A DNA stretch of 64,000 nucleotides from Iocasia fonsfrigidae (GCF_017751145.1 NZ_CP046640.1:786137-850136); one strand, 5' to 3'. Counted from the first letter of the stretch, positions 54,769 through 63,914 are shown. Program-made: numbers and translations. Notes: a model not told the origin generated them from the letters alone.

Positions 54769-55419
54769 ATGACAATTAATCTTACCGAGAGACAGCAGAG
54801 GATTATTGAGATTGTTAAAGATAATGACCCAATAACCAGTAAGGAGATTGCTAAACAGCTTAACTTAAGCCGTGGTGCCCTGCGTTCAGACCTGTCTGTG
54901 CTGACCATGGCCAATATCCTGGAAGCCAAACCACGGGTTGGTTATTTCTATTCCAGGGATAATTCTTATTTGAGGGATTTTGATGAACTATATGGTCAGA
55001 AGATTAAGGAGATTAAATCAGCAGCAGTTGTGGTCAAAGAGGAGGCCTCTGTTTATGATACAATAGTTACATTATTTTTAAAGGATATAGGCTCTCTGTT
55101 TATCATCGACCAGCAGGAAAGTCTGATCGGGGTAGTCTCCCGTAAAGACCTCCTGAAGATAACTATCGGTGAAGGGGACATAAAAAAAATGCCAGTCAGT
55201 GTTATAATGACCAGGATGCCGAATATTATTACTGTGAAGGACGAAGATACTATCCTGGAAGCGGCCAAATTAATTGTTAAATATAAGATTGACAGCCTGC
55301 CTGTCGTAAAAATTGAGGAAGGCTCTGCTGAGAGTGGTCAGCAGCTATACAAAGTTATTGGTAGGGTGACTAAAACCAATATAGCCCGGGTTTTTGTAGA
55401 TTTCGGTTTAAAGATATAG
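54769..55419 (+). CDS. ccpN: CcpN-like regulator: helix-turn-helix plus CBS pair
   Basis: A 216-residue regulator close in length to Bacillus CcpN (212), which represses gluconeogenic genes and the small RNA SR1 during growth on sugars. N-terminal winged helix (TERQQRIIEIVKDNDPITSK, then QLNLSRGALRSDLSVL), then two CBS domains (about 80-140 and 145-212) that normally bind adenine nucleotides. ATG 54769 abuts a run of seven G, so spacing is short; the family's usual start agrees with it. It is followed after 11 bases by the PPDK regulatory protein gene, as in Bacillus. Confidence 0.88.
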   Translation: MTINLTERQQRIIEIVKDNDPITSKEIAKQLNLSRGALRSDLSVLTMANILEAKPRVGYFYSRDNSYLRDFDELYGQKIKEIKSAAVVVKEEASVYDTIVTLFLKDIGSLFIIDQQESLIGVVSRKDLLKITIGEGDIKKMPVSVIMTRMPNIITVKDEDTILEAAKLIVKYKIDSLPVVKIEEGSAESGQQLYKVIGRVTKTNIARVFVDFGLKI

Positions 55420-55430
55420 GAGGGATATAA

Positions 55431-56240
55431 ATGACAGAGAGTACTGATAATATTACTATTTATACTATCTCTGATTTTACAGGTAAAACAGTTAATACTG
55501 TCGTAAAATCGGTTATGATTCAGTTTGATTTAGCTGCAGCCAGTATTAAAAAATTCAATAATGTATGTAGTCTTGAAAAATTGTCAGGGATTATTGAACA
55601 GGCCAGGGAAGAAGAAAACCCTATTTTAGTCTATACACTTGTCCTACCGGAATTATGTCAGTATCTTGAGGATAGGGCAGCTGAATACAATCTGCTGGCT
55701 ATTGATATAATTGGACCATATCTTAACCAGTTTTCTGAAATTATTGACCGCCAACCACAGCTGGAGATTGGCTTGAGTTATCAGATCGACCATGAAGTAT
55801 TTCAAAGAATCGAATGTATTGATTTTAGTGTCAGGTGTGATGATGGAAGGGATTTGAATAAATTAACAGAGGCAGATTTTATTATTATTGGTGTTTCCCG
55901 AACCTCTAAAACCCCCTTAAGTATGTATTTAGCACATCAGCAATACAGGGTTGCTACTATCTCCCTCTCTCCAGAGGTTATTGTTCCTGCTGAATTATAT
56001 GAAATTCCAACTGAGAAAATAATTGGTTTATCAATTGATCCGCGTGTACTGCAGAAAATTCGATCCTACCGGGTAGAATTAATGGACTTCAGTTCTGAAA
56101 TAGACTATGTCAAATTACCCCGTATCAAAGAAGAGATAGCCTATGCTAATCAGGTAATGGATGAAGTGGCTTCAAAGATTATTGATGTGAGTTATAAATC
56201 TGTTGAAGAGATTGCTGTGGAAATATTAAGAACAGAGTAG
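55431..56240 (+). CDS. pyruvate, phosphate dikinase regulatory protein (PDRP, DUF299)
   Basis: A bifunctional Ser/Thr kinase-pyrophosphorylase, 269 residues, that inactivates or reactivates PPDK (or PEP synthase) by ADP-dependent phosphorylation and phosphate-dependent dephosphorylation. The P-loop is IIIGVSRTSKTPLSMYLA near residue 150; the N-terminal TIYTISDFTGKT and the QIDHEVFQRIECIDFSVRCDDG stretch are also typical. It forms a two-gene operon with ccpN, linking both to the pyruvate-PEP switch. AGGAGG precedes the ATG. Confidence 0.94.
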   Translation: MTESTDNITIYTISDFTGKTVNTVVKSVMIQFDLAAASIKKFNNVCSLEKLSGIIEQAREEENPILVYTLVLPELCQYLEDRAAEYNLLAIDIIGPYLNQFSEIIDRQPQLEIGLSYQIDHEVFQRIECIDFSVRCDDGRDLNKLTEADFIIIGVSRTSKTPLSMYLAHQQYRVATISLSPEVIVPAELYEIPTEKIIGLSIDPRVLQKIRSYRVELMDFSSEIDYVKLPRIKEEIAYANQVMDEVASKIIDVSYKSVEEIAVEILRTE

Positions 56241-56367
56241 CTATACAATTTTGTTTAAAAATTCAAAGCCTCTACTTAAAAGTGTAGTATAATTAATGAA
56301 TATTACCTTGAACAGTTCATATAATAGAATATAGTATACACTAATAAACTATTATTACTCTAAAGTG

Positions 56368-56396
56368 TTGCAAATAAAGTTAAAAAATAGTATAAT
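56368..56396 (+). promoter_or_regulatory. promoter of glpX
   Basis: TTGCAA (56368-56373), 17-bp spacer, TATAAT (56391-56396). Confidence 0.75.
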
Positions 56397-56452
56397 AGTA
56401 CACAACATTAAGATACTTAGTACATAATAATAAGTAGAGGGAGAGATGATCA

Positions 56453-57430
56453 TTGAAAAGGGGATTATGTTTTGAACTGGTTAGAGTAACAGAAGCAGCG
56501 GCTCTGGCTGTGGCCCCCTGGAGGGGTAAAGGAGAAAAGGAACAGGCAGACCAGGCGGCTGTAGATGCAATGAGAAAGGCTTTAAACTCGATTGATATCA
56601 CTGCAGAGGTTGTTATTGGTGAAGGGGAAAAGGATAAGGCCCCTATGCTGTATATCGGTGAGCAAATTGGTTGTGGCTTAAGCCCTAAACTGGATATTGC
56701 TGTTGATCCAGTAGAGGGAACTAGTCTGGTGGCCAATGGTTATCCCAATGCCTTATCAGTTATAGCATTGGCTGAGGAGGGGAGACTCCTTAAAGCCCCT
56801 GATATGTATATGAAAAAAATAGTTGTGGGAAAAAAGGGAAAGGGAAAAATTGACCTACAGTCCTCCCCTACGCAAAATATAAAGAATACAGCTGCTGCCT
56901 GTGGCAAGGCGGTAAGTGATATTACTGTAGTTGTTTTAAATAGACCCCGCCACCAGGAGCTTATCAGGGAAATTAGGGAAACAGGTGCCCGTATAAAGTT
57001 GATACCTGATGGAGATGTTGCCGGTGGGATTGCTGCTGCCCTGGATGGTACTGGAATCAACCTCTTAATGGGTATCGGTGGTGCCCCGGAAGGGGTCTTG
57101 ACTGCTACAGCAGTTAAATGTTTGGGTGGTGAAATGCAGGCCCAGTTGTATCCGGTCCATGACTATGAAAGACAGCAGGCTAAGAAAATGGGTATTAATG
57201 ATTTAAGCAGGGTCTTGATGACAGATGACCTGGCCGGTGGCAGTAACCTTGTATTTGCTGCTACAGGTATTACCACAGGTGAATTGCTAGATGGTGTTAT
57301 GTATAACGGGAGCCAGGTTATTACCCACAGTTTGATCATAGAGAATAATAACAAAATCAGAAAGCTGGCCAGTACTCATTTAAATAAAGGTCTTGATAGC
57401 TGTTTCTGCCAAAAAGTAATAAATATATGA
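56453..57430 (+). CDS. glpX: class II fructose-1,6-bisphosphatase
   Basis: Gluconeogenic phosphatase, 325 residues, of the GlpX family. Metal-site motifs are VVIGEGEKDKAPML and LDIAVDPVEGTSLVANG; RQQAKKMGI and DDLAGGSNLVFAATGIT also match. The start is TTG 56453 after GGGAGAG. It follows ccpN and the PPDK regulator gene by about 210 bases with its own promoter, giving a gluconeogenesis cluster. Its stop codon is the first part of a palindromic repeat. Confidence 0.94.
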   Translation: MKRGLCFELVRVTEAAALAVAPWRGKGEKEQADQAAVDAMRKALNSIDITAEVVIGEGEKDKAPMLYIGEQIGCGLSPKLDIAVDPVEGTSLVANGYPNALSVIALAEEGRLLKAPDMYMKKIVVGKKGKGKIDLQSSPTQNIKNTAAACGKAVSDITVVVLNRPRHQELIREIRETGARIKLIPDGDVAGGIAAALDGTGINLLMGIGGAPEGVLTATAVKCLGGEMQAQLYPVHDYERQQAKKMGINDLSRVLMTDDLAGGSNLVFAATGITTGELLDGVMYNGSQVITHSLIIENNNKIRKLASTHLNKGLDSCFCQKVINI

Positions 57431-57452
57431 CAGAGGGATGTTTCGTTTGTCA
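57428..57452 (+). repeat. 25-bp palindromic dispersed repeat, copy 2
   Basis: Matches 54417-54441 at 21 of 25 bases. It starts inside the glpX stop codon. Confidence 0.75.
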
Positions 57453-57490
57453 CACTATTTAAAAGCCGGAGTGATGAACGAAACTTTTTT
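57440..57490 (+). terminator. terminator of glpX built from the repeat
   Basis: 57440-57453 pairs with 57471-57484 (12 of 14) and a T6 run follows at 57485-57490. The left arm is the right half of the 25-bp repeat. Confidence 0.8.
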
Positions 57491-57623
57491 ATTGTGATTA
57501 CTTTTGTTAATTTTGTGTTAACAACTGGTTAATTTCGTTATTTATTATTTACTTTACTTCAAAAAAACTGTTATAATCTAAGAAATGGCTGTTTTTGAGA
57601 GTCTGCTTGTAGGGGAGATTTAT

Positions 57624-58604
57624 ATGGATATCCATAAAGCTATTATTGGTAAAATAGCAAAGAGCTATAGTAATGGGTCTGTATCCTCTGATAAAAAAAC
57701 AAAGGAAGTTGTTTCCTTGTTTAAAATGGATAATCAATTGGGAAGGGTAGTAATTGTAGAACATGGAAAACCCATTGGTCTGGTGATGCGTGATAATATT
57801 TTTTACCGTCTGGGCAGTCAATTTGGATATTCACTGTATATGGATAAATATATTAGTAAAATAATGAATAAAAACCCGTTAATACTGGATTATAATACAC
57901 CTATTCTTCGAGTATCTCAACTGGCTATGAGTAGAAAAAAGGCTAATCTCTATGACTATATTATTATTACCAAAGAGGAAATTTATTATGGGACTGTGTC
58001 TATCAAGGAGTTATTAATTCATGTTTCCCAATTAAAAGTTGCCGAAGCCAGGGATCTAAACCCATTAACAAATTTACCAGGTAATAGGCTTATTGAGGAG
58101 GATATTACTCATAGAATTAAAAATAAGGATATTTTCTCTGTTTTATATCTAGATCTTGATAATTTTAAGGTTTTTAATGACAATTATGGGTATAAAAAGG
58201 GAGACAATATAATTATATTTACTGCTGAGCTACTAAGAGATGCTATCAAAAAGTTTGGTGGTAGCAATGATTTTATAGGGCATATTGGTGGTGATGATTT
58301 TTTAATTGTTACAGAACCATTAAAGGATATCAAAATAAGCGAGTATATTATTGAGCAATTTGATAAAAATGTCCTGAGGTTTTTCAGTGAAGAGGATATA
58401 AGAAATGGTTATATGGAAGGAAATGATAGGATGGGTCATTTTTATCAAATGCCATTAACCTCTATTTCTATAGCTATTATAAGTAATGAAAAACAGAGAA
58501 TAGATAACCATTTACAGATAAGTGATATTGCAGCTGAACTTAAAAAACATGTCAAAAATAAGGCTGGTAGTAACTATATAAAAAATCGTCGTTCTAATTA
58601 TTAA
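57624..58604 (+). CDS. CBS-GGDEF-type protein with altered GGDDF motif
   Basis: A 326-residue cytoplasmic signalling protein. The N-terminal half (about 1-150) contains a CBS-like pair (GRVVIVEHGKPIGLVMRDNI, MNKNPLILDYNTPILRVSQLA). The C-terminal half is a GGDEF domain with normal NPLTNLPGNRLIEE and VLYLDLDNFKVFNDNYGYKKGD, but GHIGGDDFLIV in place of GGDEF. The same GGDDF variant is common in CBS-containing GGDEF proteins, whose cyclase activity is doubtful. ATG 57624 follows AGGGGAG; the in-frame start at 57585 has no ribosome site. Confidence 0.85.
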   Translation: MDIHKAIIGKIAKSYSNGSVSSDKKTKEVVSLFKMDNQLGRVVIVEHGKPIGLVMRDNIFYRLGSQFGYSLYMDKYISKIMNKNPLILDYNTPILRVSQLAMSRKKANLYDYIIITKEEIYYGTVSIKELLIHVSQLKVAEARDLNPLTNLPGNRLIEEDITHRIKNKDIFSVLYLDLDNFKVFNDNYGYKKGDNIIIFTAELLRDAIKKFGGSNDFIGHIGGDDFLIVTEPLKDIKISEYIIEQFDKNVLRFFSEEDIRNGYMEGNDRMGHFYQMPLTSISIAIISNEKQRIDNHLQISDIAAELKKHVKNKAGSNYIKNRRSNY

Positions 58605-58731
58605 TATGTTGTGTTAATAAATTTCTTTTATAAATATTAACAAAATTTAATCTATTTTTTACATAATTGATAAATTCCCGAAACATTTAAGTGATATAAT
58701 TAAGATAATTCATAAATGGGAGGGGATTTAA

Positions 58732-59262
58732 TTGAATAGTATAGCAGATAAATTATTAATTAAGGATGTTCAGGTTTTTAACTACCTGAATAGAAGGTTG
58801 AAAAACAATTTAGTAAATAGACTTATGTTACTTATAACCAACCTTGGAGGTGCTCCTTTTACAATTTTTTTTACTATATTTTTTATTTTAATAAAACCAT
58901 CTTTTCATCCCTATCTAGGTTGGGAATTACTACTGGTATTAGCAAGTAGCCATTTATTAGTTCATATTATAAAAAGGCTAATAAACCGGCAGAGACCTTA
59001 TGTAGAACTTGGTAATATAGAAATATTGGTAGAGCCATTTGAATCGTATTCCTTTCCTTCCGGTCATACAACAGCCAGTTTTAGTATTGCTTTAACACTC
59101 TCCTTTTATCTATCATTTCTTTTTCCAATTGTAATCTTACTAGCCCTATTGGTTGCTATTTCAAGGGTATACCTGGGAGTCCACTATCCATCTGATGTGC
59201 TTGTTGGAATTATGATAGCTTTTATATTTTCTTTTCTTATACATTATTATGTCTTTATATAA
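58732..59262 (+). CDS. PAP2-family membrane phosphatase
   Basis: A 176-residue integral membrane phosphatase with five to six helices. The three PAP2 motifs are present: KRLINRQRP, SFPSGHTTASF and SRVYLGVHYPSDVLVG. It may dephosphorylate undecaprenyl diphosphate (BcrC-like) or a lipid phosphate. The start is TTG 58732 after GGGAGGGG. The next gene, a glycosyltransferase, is 34 bases downstream. Confidence 0.92.
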   Translation: MNSIADKLLIKDVQVFNYLNRRLKNNLVNRLMLLITNLGGAPFTIFFTIFFILIKPSFHPYLGWELLLVLASSHLLVHIIKRLINRQRPYVELGNIEILVEPFESYSFPSGHTTASFSIALTLSFYLSFLFPIVILLALLVAISRVYLGVHYPSDVLVGIMIAFIFSFLIHYYVFI

Positions 59263-59296
59263 TTTTTAAATATATTTCAACTGGAGGGATGTATAA

Positions 59297-60451
59297 ATGA
59301 GGATTGCTATATTTACAGATACATTTTCCCCACAGATTAACGGGGTAACCAAAAATCTTGACCTTTTGCTGGAGTATTTTGATAATTATGGTATTGAATT
59401 TATAGTCTTGGCGCCTAATGTAGGTAGTGTTAGTGAAAATGAATATGAGGATAAAGTAGTCCGGATAAATAGCTTTGATTTTTTTCTCTACCCGGAATTA
59501 AAATTCTCTCTTCCAAACTATTTTAAATTCAAAAAAATATTAGCTGAGTTCCAGGCAGACTTAATACACCTGGTTACCCCTTTTAATATTGGACTAAGTG
59601 GGTTATATTATGCTAAACATAATGAAATTCCCTTGGTGGCTTCTTATCATACTAATTTTGATCAGTATCTTGAATATTATAAGATCAAGTTTTTAGAAGA
59701 GGCAGCCTGGAAGTATTTAAAATGGTTTCATAATCAGGCTCTCTGTAACTACTGTCCATCAAGAGATACATTGGAACAGTTAAAGCAAAGAGGTTTTAAA
59801 AATCTGGATATTTGGGGTCGGGGGATAAAGGCAGAGTTTTTTGCACCTTCTTATCGTGATTTAAACTTCAGAAAACAGCATGATCTTGAAGGGAAAATTG
59901 TATTTTTATATGTCGGGCGTCTGGCCAAAGAGAAGAACATATCATTATTATTTGACAGTTTTGAAAGGCTTAATAAAAAATATCAGGACAGGATTGCTTT
60001 AATAGTAACTGGTGATGGTCCGCAAGCTAGGGAGTTAAAAAATACTGCTTCTACTAATATAATTTTTACTGGTTATCAAACCGGGGAGGAACTATCAAAG
60101 GTCTATGCCTCTACTGATGTCTTTGCTTTTCCCTCTGTTACAGAGACATATGGTAATGTTATAATAGAAGCAATGTCTTCAGGCCTGCCAGTAGTAGCAA
60201 TAATGGCAGGGGGAATTAAAGAAAATTTGATAGATGGATATAATGGTATTGCTTGTTATAATAATGATCTGACTGAGTTTACTGAGAAATTAGAGAGGAT
60301 TATTCGTGATAATAAACTGCGAAAAAAATTAGCAAGCAATGCTAGAAAACATGCTTTAAAACAAAACTGGGATGATGTCTTTAAAAGACTTCTCAGTAGT
60401 TATATAAAAATAATTAAGGAAAATAAATCTCTTTCTAATATTTCTGCCTAA
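59297..60451 (+). CDS. family 4 glycosyltransferase
   Basis: A 384-residue GT-B enzyme. The N-terminal donor/acceptor domain starts RIAIFTDTFSPQINGVTKNL, a pattern of bacterial lipid glycosyltransferases (alpha-mannosyl- or glucosyldiacylglycerol synthases). The C-terminal domain has FLYVGRLAKEKNISLL and the E-x7-E motif in SVTETYGNVIIEAMSSGLPVVA. It is likely to make a membrane glycolipid, with a PAP2 phosphatase just upstream. GGAGG precedes the ATG. Confidence 0.9.
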   Translation: MRIAIFTDTFSPQINGVTKNLDLLLEYFDNYGIEFIVLAPNVGSVSENEYEDKVVRINSFDFFLYPELKFSLPNYFKFKKILAEFQADLIHLVTPFNIGLSGLYYAKHNEIPLVASYHTNFDQYLEYYKIKFLEEAAWKYLKWFHNQALCNYCPSRDTLEQLKQRGFKNLDIWGRGIKAEFFAPSYRDLNFRKQHDLEGKIVFLYVGRLAKEKNISLLFDSFERLNKKYQDRIALIVTGDGPQARELKNTASTNIIFTGYQTGEELSKVYASTDVFAFPSVTETYGNVIIEAMSSGLPVVAIMAGGIKENLIDGYNGIACYNNDLTEFTEKLERIIRDNKLRKKLASNARKHALKQNWDDVFKRLLSSYIKIIKENKSLSNISA

Positions 60452-60502
60452 GAGAAGTCTGGCCGAACCTCAAGGCAAAAGATATAAAATTGATACTTTG
60501 TT

Positions 60503-61417
60503 TCAAAAAAACCTGCTAATTACTAGGGTTGCTGCTAGGCTTCCTCCAAATTCAATATTTAGACTGGCCATTTTATAGTCTATTCCCAGCAGATCATTTT
60601 GATTTTGGGCGTAATAGATAGTCTTGATTCTATTAACTGCCAGGGGTAGAGTTATTAAAACCAACAAAGACCATGCGGGCAGAAGATTTTTATAGATCAG
60701 GATTGTTAACGATAGGTAGGCAGAGATAATCAAAAAATAATAATAATATCTTGCAAATTTAAAGCCCATAACTACCGGGGCAGTTTTGATACCTTTTTTC
60801 TTATCATTTTCATAGTCCCTTAATTCGTTGGAGTGCTGCATAGCAGTTATCAAGAAACTGACAGGTATACCAACCCAGACTGGATACCATGCCTGTATAC
60901 CAGTCTGAATAAGGTATATTCCCCAGACCATTATTACTCCCATCCATAAAAAAATAGATGGGCCGCCAAGACCATAGTATTTATAGTTGATAGGCCTGGC
61001 AGTGTAAAAAAAGCCAGCAAAAGCCCCAATAGTACCTACCAAAAATATAACCCAACCCCTGAGTAATGAAAGGTAAATTCCAAAAGGAATACTTAAAAAA
61101 AAGCACCATAGACCTACTTTGTAAAATTCTTCAGGTTTAATTTTGCCTTTGACTCTATTTAACCCACTGGAACTTAAGGAATCTCCATGATCCAGGCCTA
61201 TTATATAATCAAAATAATCATTAATTAGGTTTGTTCCGGTATGTATAAGCATTAGTGGTATCATACTTATCAAATGTAGCTTAAGGTCAAATATTCCGTG
61301 ATAAAAAGCCAGGGCAGCCCCGACACTGGTTGAAACTGTAGTAGTTGCAAAGCCAAATGGCCTGATGGCAATCAGCCAGTATTTCAGTCTACTTAATGTT
61401 TCTGTTTTATTTAACAT
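60503..61417 (-). CDS. menA: 1,4-dihydroxy-2-naphthoate polyprenyltransferase-like (UbiA family)
   Basis: A 304-residue membrane enzyme of the UbiA family with about nine helices. The first aspartate motif is NLINDYFDYIIGLDHGD, and the second is around HSNELRDYENDKKKGIKT, as in MenA. It attaches the polyprenyl chain to DHNA, giving demethylmenaquinone. This complements the polyprenyl synthase and type II NADH dehydrogenase at 8202-13185, although it lies 47 kb away. Listeria DmkA is the equivalent. It is convergent with the glycosyltransferase gene. GGAGG precedes the start on the minus strand. Confidence 0.88.
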   Translation of the reverse strand: MLNKTETLSRLKYWLIAIRPFGFATTTVSTSVGAALAFYHGIFDLKLHLISMIPLMLIHTGTNLINDYFDYIIGLDHGDSLSSSGLNRVKGKIKPEEFYKVGLWCFFLSIPFGIYLSLLRGWVIFLVGTIGAFAGFFYTARPINYKYYGLGGPSIFLWMGVIMVWGIYLIQTGIQAWYPVWVGIPVSFLITAMQHSNELRDYENDKKKGIKTAPVVMGFKFARYYYYFLIISAYLSLTILIYKNLLPAWSLLVLITLPLAVNRIKTIYYAQNQNDLLGIDYKMASLNIEFGGSLAATLVISRFF

Positions 61418-61563
61418 TATATTTCCTCCGATTCATAGTTTTCTTTGATTCCTCATTTATTATTTGTAAAAACATAGTAATTATACCATATATAATTATT
61501 TTTAATTAAGTCGGGATGGCGAAGCCGCTTTGTCCAATGTTAAGGAAATTATGTGATTTTTGA

Positions 61564-61601
61564 GATTATGGATAACTTTGAAGACCGACAAATATATTTG
61601 T
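61564..61601 (+). repeat. 38-bp dispersed repeat, copy 2
   Basis: 36 of 38 bases match 34073-34110. Confidence 0.75.
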
Positions 61602-61635
61602 TTCCCTTGTCGTGCACTATGGCGTCCTGCCTTCG

Positions 61636-61701
61636 TTTACTGTCGAGAAATTGTCTTTCGGCGTCCATGCCTCCAGCCAATTTCTAGAGTCGTCCAGTAA
61701 A
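61636..61701. repeat. long imperfect inverted repeat
   Basis: TTTACTG (61636-61642) and AGAAATTG (61646-61653) pair with CAATTTCT (61678-61685) and CAGTAAA (61695-61701). GGCGTCC occurs both left of and inside the hairpin (61621 and 61660). Confidence 0.65.
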
Positions 61702-61840
61702 TATATTGGTCTGGTTTATGATAAGTAGTTAACTTTGAATGAAAAGTGGTTCTAAGAAAAAATTAATAATTAGTGATTGAGTATGGGTAGCGCGAAGCCA
61801 CTTTTTATTATCAAAGTAAGATTTAAAAAATCACAATTAA

Positions 61841-61972
61841 GCAGGAGAATATTTAAAATTGAAGAATCATATAAATAATGTAAAGGTATTTTTCTGTCAC
61901 ATAGTTACCGCAAAAAAACTTTAATTTTGCAGGAGAATATAAAGGACTAAAGAACTACATAAATAGTTTAAA
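61841..61972 (+). repeat. divergent 44-bp direct repeat
   Basis: Both copies (61841-61884, 61930-61972) begin GCAGGAGAATAT and then share an AAAGAA...ATAAATA...TAAA pattern. Confidence 0.55.
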
Positions 61973-62007
61973 AATAAAAAGAGAACAGGGGTAAAGACTA
62001 AATGGCG

Positions 62008-62032
62008 TGACAAACGAACCGTCCCCCTGTCA
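62008..62032 (-). repeat. 25-bp palindromic dispersed repeat, copy 3
   Basis: On the minus strand 24 of 25 bases match 54417-54441. Confidence 0.85.
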
Positions 62033-62063
62033 TATAATGTGAGATTGCCTCATCTTATTAGAT

Positions 62064-62313
62064 GGGGTAGAGGCGCGGAAGTGATCAGTAGTTATAGGGC
62101 CAGTGAACCTTTTGCCTATAATGAAAGGCAGTTCTGCCGAAGTCCTATTTTAAGGGTTCAATGAATAGGGCTGGTTCTGTACAGAATATGTGCAGGACTG
62201 TCATTGTGAGATTGGAATATTATTTCATAATGGAGTACTATCCTCATTTAAATTGGGAGGTGGTTTCTACTGGTAAAGAGAGTTATCCAGCAGAAAGTGC
62301 TGGATTGTTTTTT
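62064..62313 (+). promoter_or_regulatory. lysine riboswitch (L box) with terminator
   Basis: The aptamer spans about 62064-62244. P1 is GGGGTAG (62064-62070) with CTATCCT (62238-62244). The conserved core is present: AGAGGCGCGG, CAGTAGT, GAAAGGCAG followed by CTGCCGAAGTCC, then GGGCTGGTT and GGACTGTCA. P5 is CATTGTGA with TCATAATG. The order and core match known L boxes such as that of Thermotoga asd. A terminator (62285-62292 with 62298-62305, then TGTTTTTT) follows, so lysine should stop transcription of the transporter. Confidence 0.93.
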
Positions 62314-62360
62314 GCTTAAGATTTTGTGGTAAAAGAAGACTTAATGAAGGAGGAAGTGTA

Positions 62361-63914
62361 ATGGATAATTATGGAATACTATCATTGGTTCCACCGTTGC
62401 TGGCAATAGTACTGGCCTGGCGTACTAAAGAGGTTATTTTATCGCTTTTTATAGGTGTTTTTGCAGGTGCTATGCTTATGGCTGATTATAATCCGCTTGT
62501 TGGTTTTATGGAAACACTTGATAAGTATATGCTGGGTTCATTATCTGATTCATGGAATGCTGGGATTATAGTTTTTCTACTGGCTATGGGGGCTATGATA
62601 GGTGTAATTAATAAGGCAGGTGGTGTTTGGGCGATTGGTGAATATGTGGCTAGAAAAGCACATTCAGTTAAAAATACACAATTTGCTACCTGGTTAATGG
62701 GGATATTCATTTTCTTTGATGATTATGCTAATACCTTGATTGTAGGTAATACGATGCGCCCTATTACTGACAAGATGAAGATATCCCGGGAAAAACTTTC
62801 TTTTATCGTAGACCTGACAGCAGCTGCTGTTTCAAGTATTGTTCCTATTTCGACCTGGATAGCATTTGAGGTTGGTGTAATCAGGGATGGACTTAATGCT
62901 ATTGGTGTGGAACAAAGTGCTTATACTACTTTTGTACAAACTATACCATATAGGTTCTACAGCATTTTTGCCCTGGTCTTTGCCTTGATATTGATCTATA
63001 CTGCCAGGGATTTTGGGCCAATGTATAAGGCTGAAAAAAGGGCAAGATTAACTGGTAGAGTGATTCGTGAAAATTCTACACCCATGGTTTCCAAAGAATT
63101 AGAGGCTATTGGAAAACCTGAAGGTAGGAGTTTTAATATATTTGATTCTTTTCTACCGATATTTGCTGTAATTTTAGTGACTATTTACGGCCTCTGGTAT
63201 AATGGTGGTGGAACAAGTCCTGATAAGACAATCTGGCAGGCTTTTGGAGATGCTGATGCCAGTATAGTATTACTCTGGTCATCTTTTGCTGGTATTCTTG
63301 TAGGGGGATTACTGGCTTTGATTAAAAGAATTTTATCTATCTCTGAAATTATGGAATCGATTATTGATGGTGCTAAATCTATGTTAATAGCCTGTATGAT
63401 CTTACTACTGGCCTGGTCTATTGGTGGAATTACAGAAGACCTGGGGACGGCAAATTACCTGGTTAGTGTTTTAGCAGGTAGTATTCCACCTTTTCTGGTA
63501 CCTGTGTTACTATACATAATATCAGGTTTTATTGCTTTTACTATTGGGAGCTCATGGGGTACTGTAGCAATTGTAATGCCTCTGGCTATTCCGCTGGGTT
63601 TTTCTATTGGTGTACCACTACTTCCTACTATTGCAGCTGTACTAACTGCTGCTGTTATGGGTGATCACTGTTCTCCTATTTCTGATACTACGATTATGTC
63701 ATCTACTGCTTCTGCTGTAGACCATATAGATCATGTAAGTACCCAACTGCCGTATGTTTTGATTGTTGGGGCTGTAGCTTTATTAATAGGTTTCCTGCCG
63801 GCTGGTTTTGGGGTATCATGGTACTTCTTATTACCCCTTGGGGTTATAGCCCTATACCTGATTGTCAGGTCTATAGGGAAGAGTGTCAAAGAAGAGGATC
63901 TATTAATTTCTTAA
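62361..63914 (+). CDS. lysW: NhaC-family transporter, probable lysine importer (LysW)
   Basis: A 517-residue membrane protein with about 12 helices, of the NhaC sodium/proton antiporter family. Segments typical of it are IVFLLAMGAMIGVINKAGG, FFDDYANTLIVGNTMRPITDK and GDHCSPISDTTIMSSTASAVDHIDHV. The lysine riboswitch directly upstream is the main functional evidence: riboswitch surveys predicted NhaC-type proteins under L-box control to be lysine transporters (LysW). AAGGAGG lies nine bases before ATG 62361. Confidence 0.9.
   Translation: MDNYGILSLVPPLLAIVLAWRTKEVILSLFIGVFAGAMLMADYNPLVGFMETLDKYMLGSLSDSWNAGIIVFLLAMGAMIGVINKAGGVWAIGEYVARKAHSVKNTQFATWLMGIFIFFDDYANTLIVGNTMRPITDKMKISREKLSFIVDLTAAAVSSIVPISTWIAFEVGVIRDGLNAIGVEQSAYTTFVQTIPYRFYSIFALVFALILIYTARDFGPMYKAEKRARLTGRVIRENSTPMVSKELEAIGKPEGRSFNIFDSFLPIFAVILVTIYGLWYNGGGTSPDKTIWQAFGDADASIVLLWSSFAGILVGGLLALIKRILSISEIMESIIDGAKSMLIACMILLLAWSIGGITEDLGTANYLVSVLAGSIPPFLVPVLLYIISGFIAFTIGSSWGTVAIVMPLAIPLGFSIGVPLLPTIAAVLTAAVMGDHCSPISDTTIMSSTASAVDHIDHVSTQLPYVLIVGAVALLIGFLPAGFGVSWYFLLPLGVIALYLIVRSIGKSVKEEDLLIS

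Larger units (their letters stand above)
61418..62060. other. repeat-rich spacer without genes
   Basis: No coding region is visible. It holds the 38-bp repeat (61564-61601), a long imperfect hairpin (61636-61701), two copies of a GGCGAAGCC/GCGCGAAGCC hairpin (near 61515 and 61789), a 44-bp divergent direct repeat (61841-61884 and 61930-61972) and the 25-bp palindrome (62008-62032). Confidence 0.7.
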
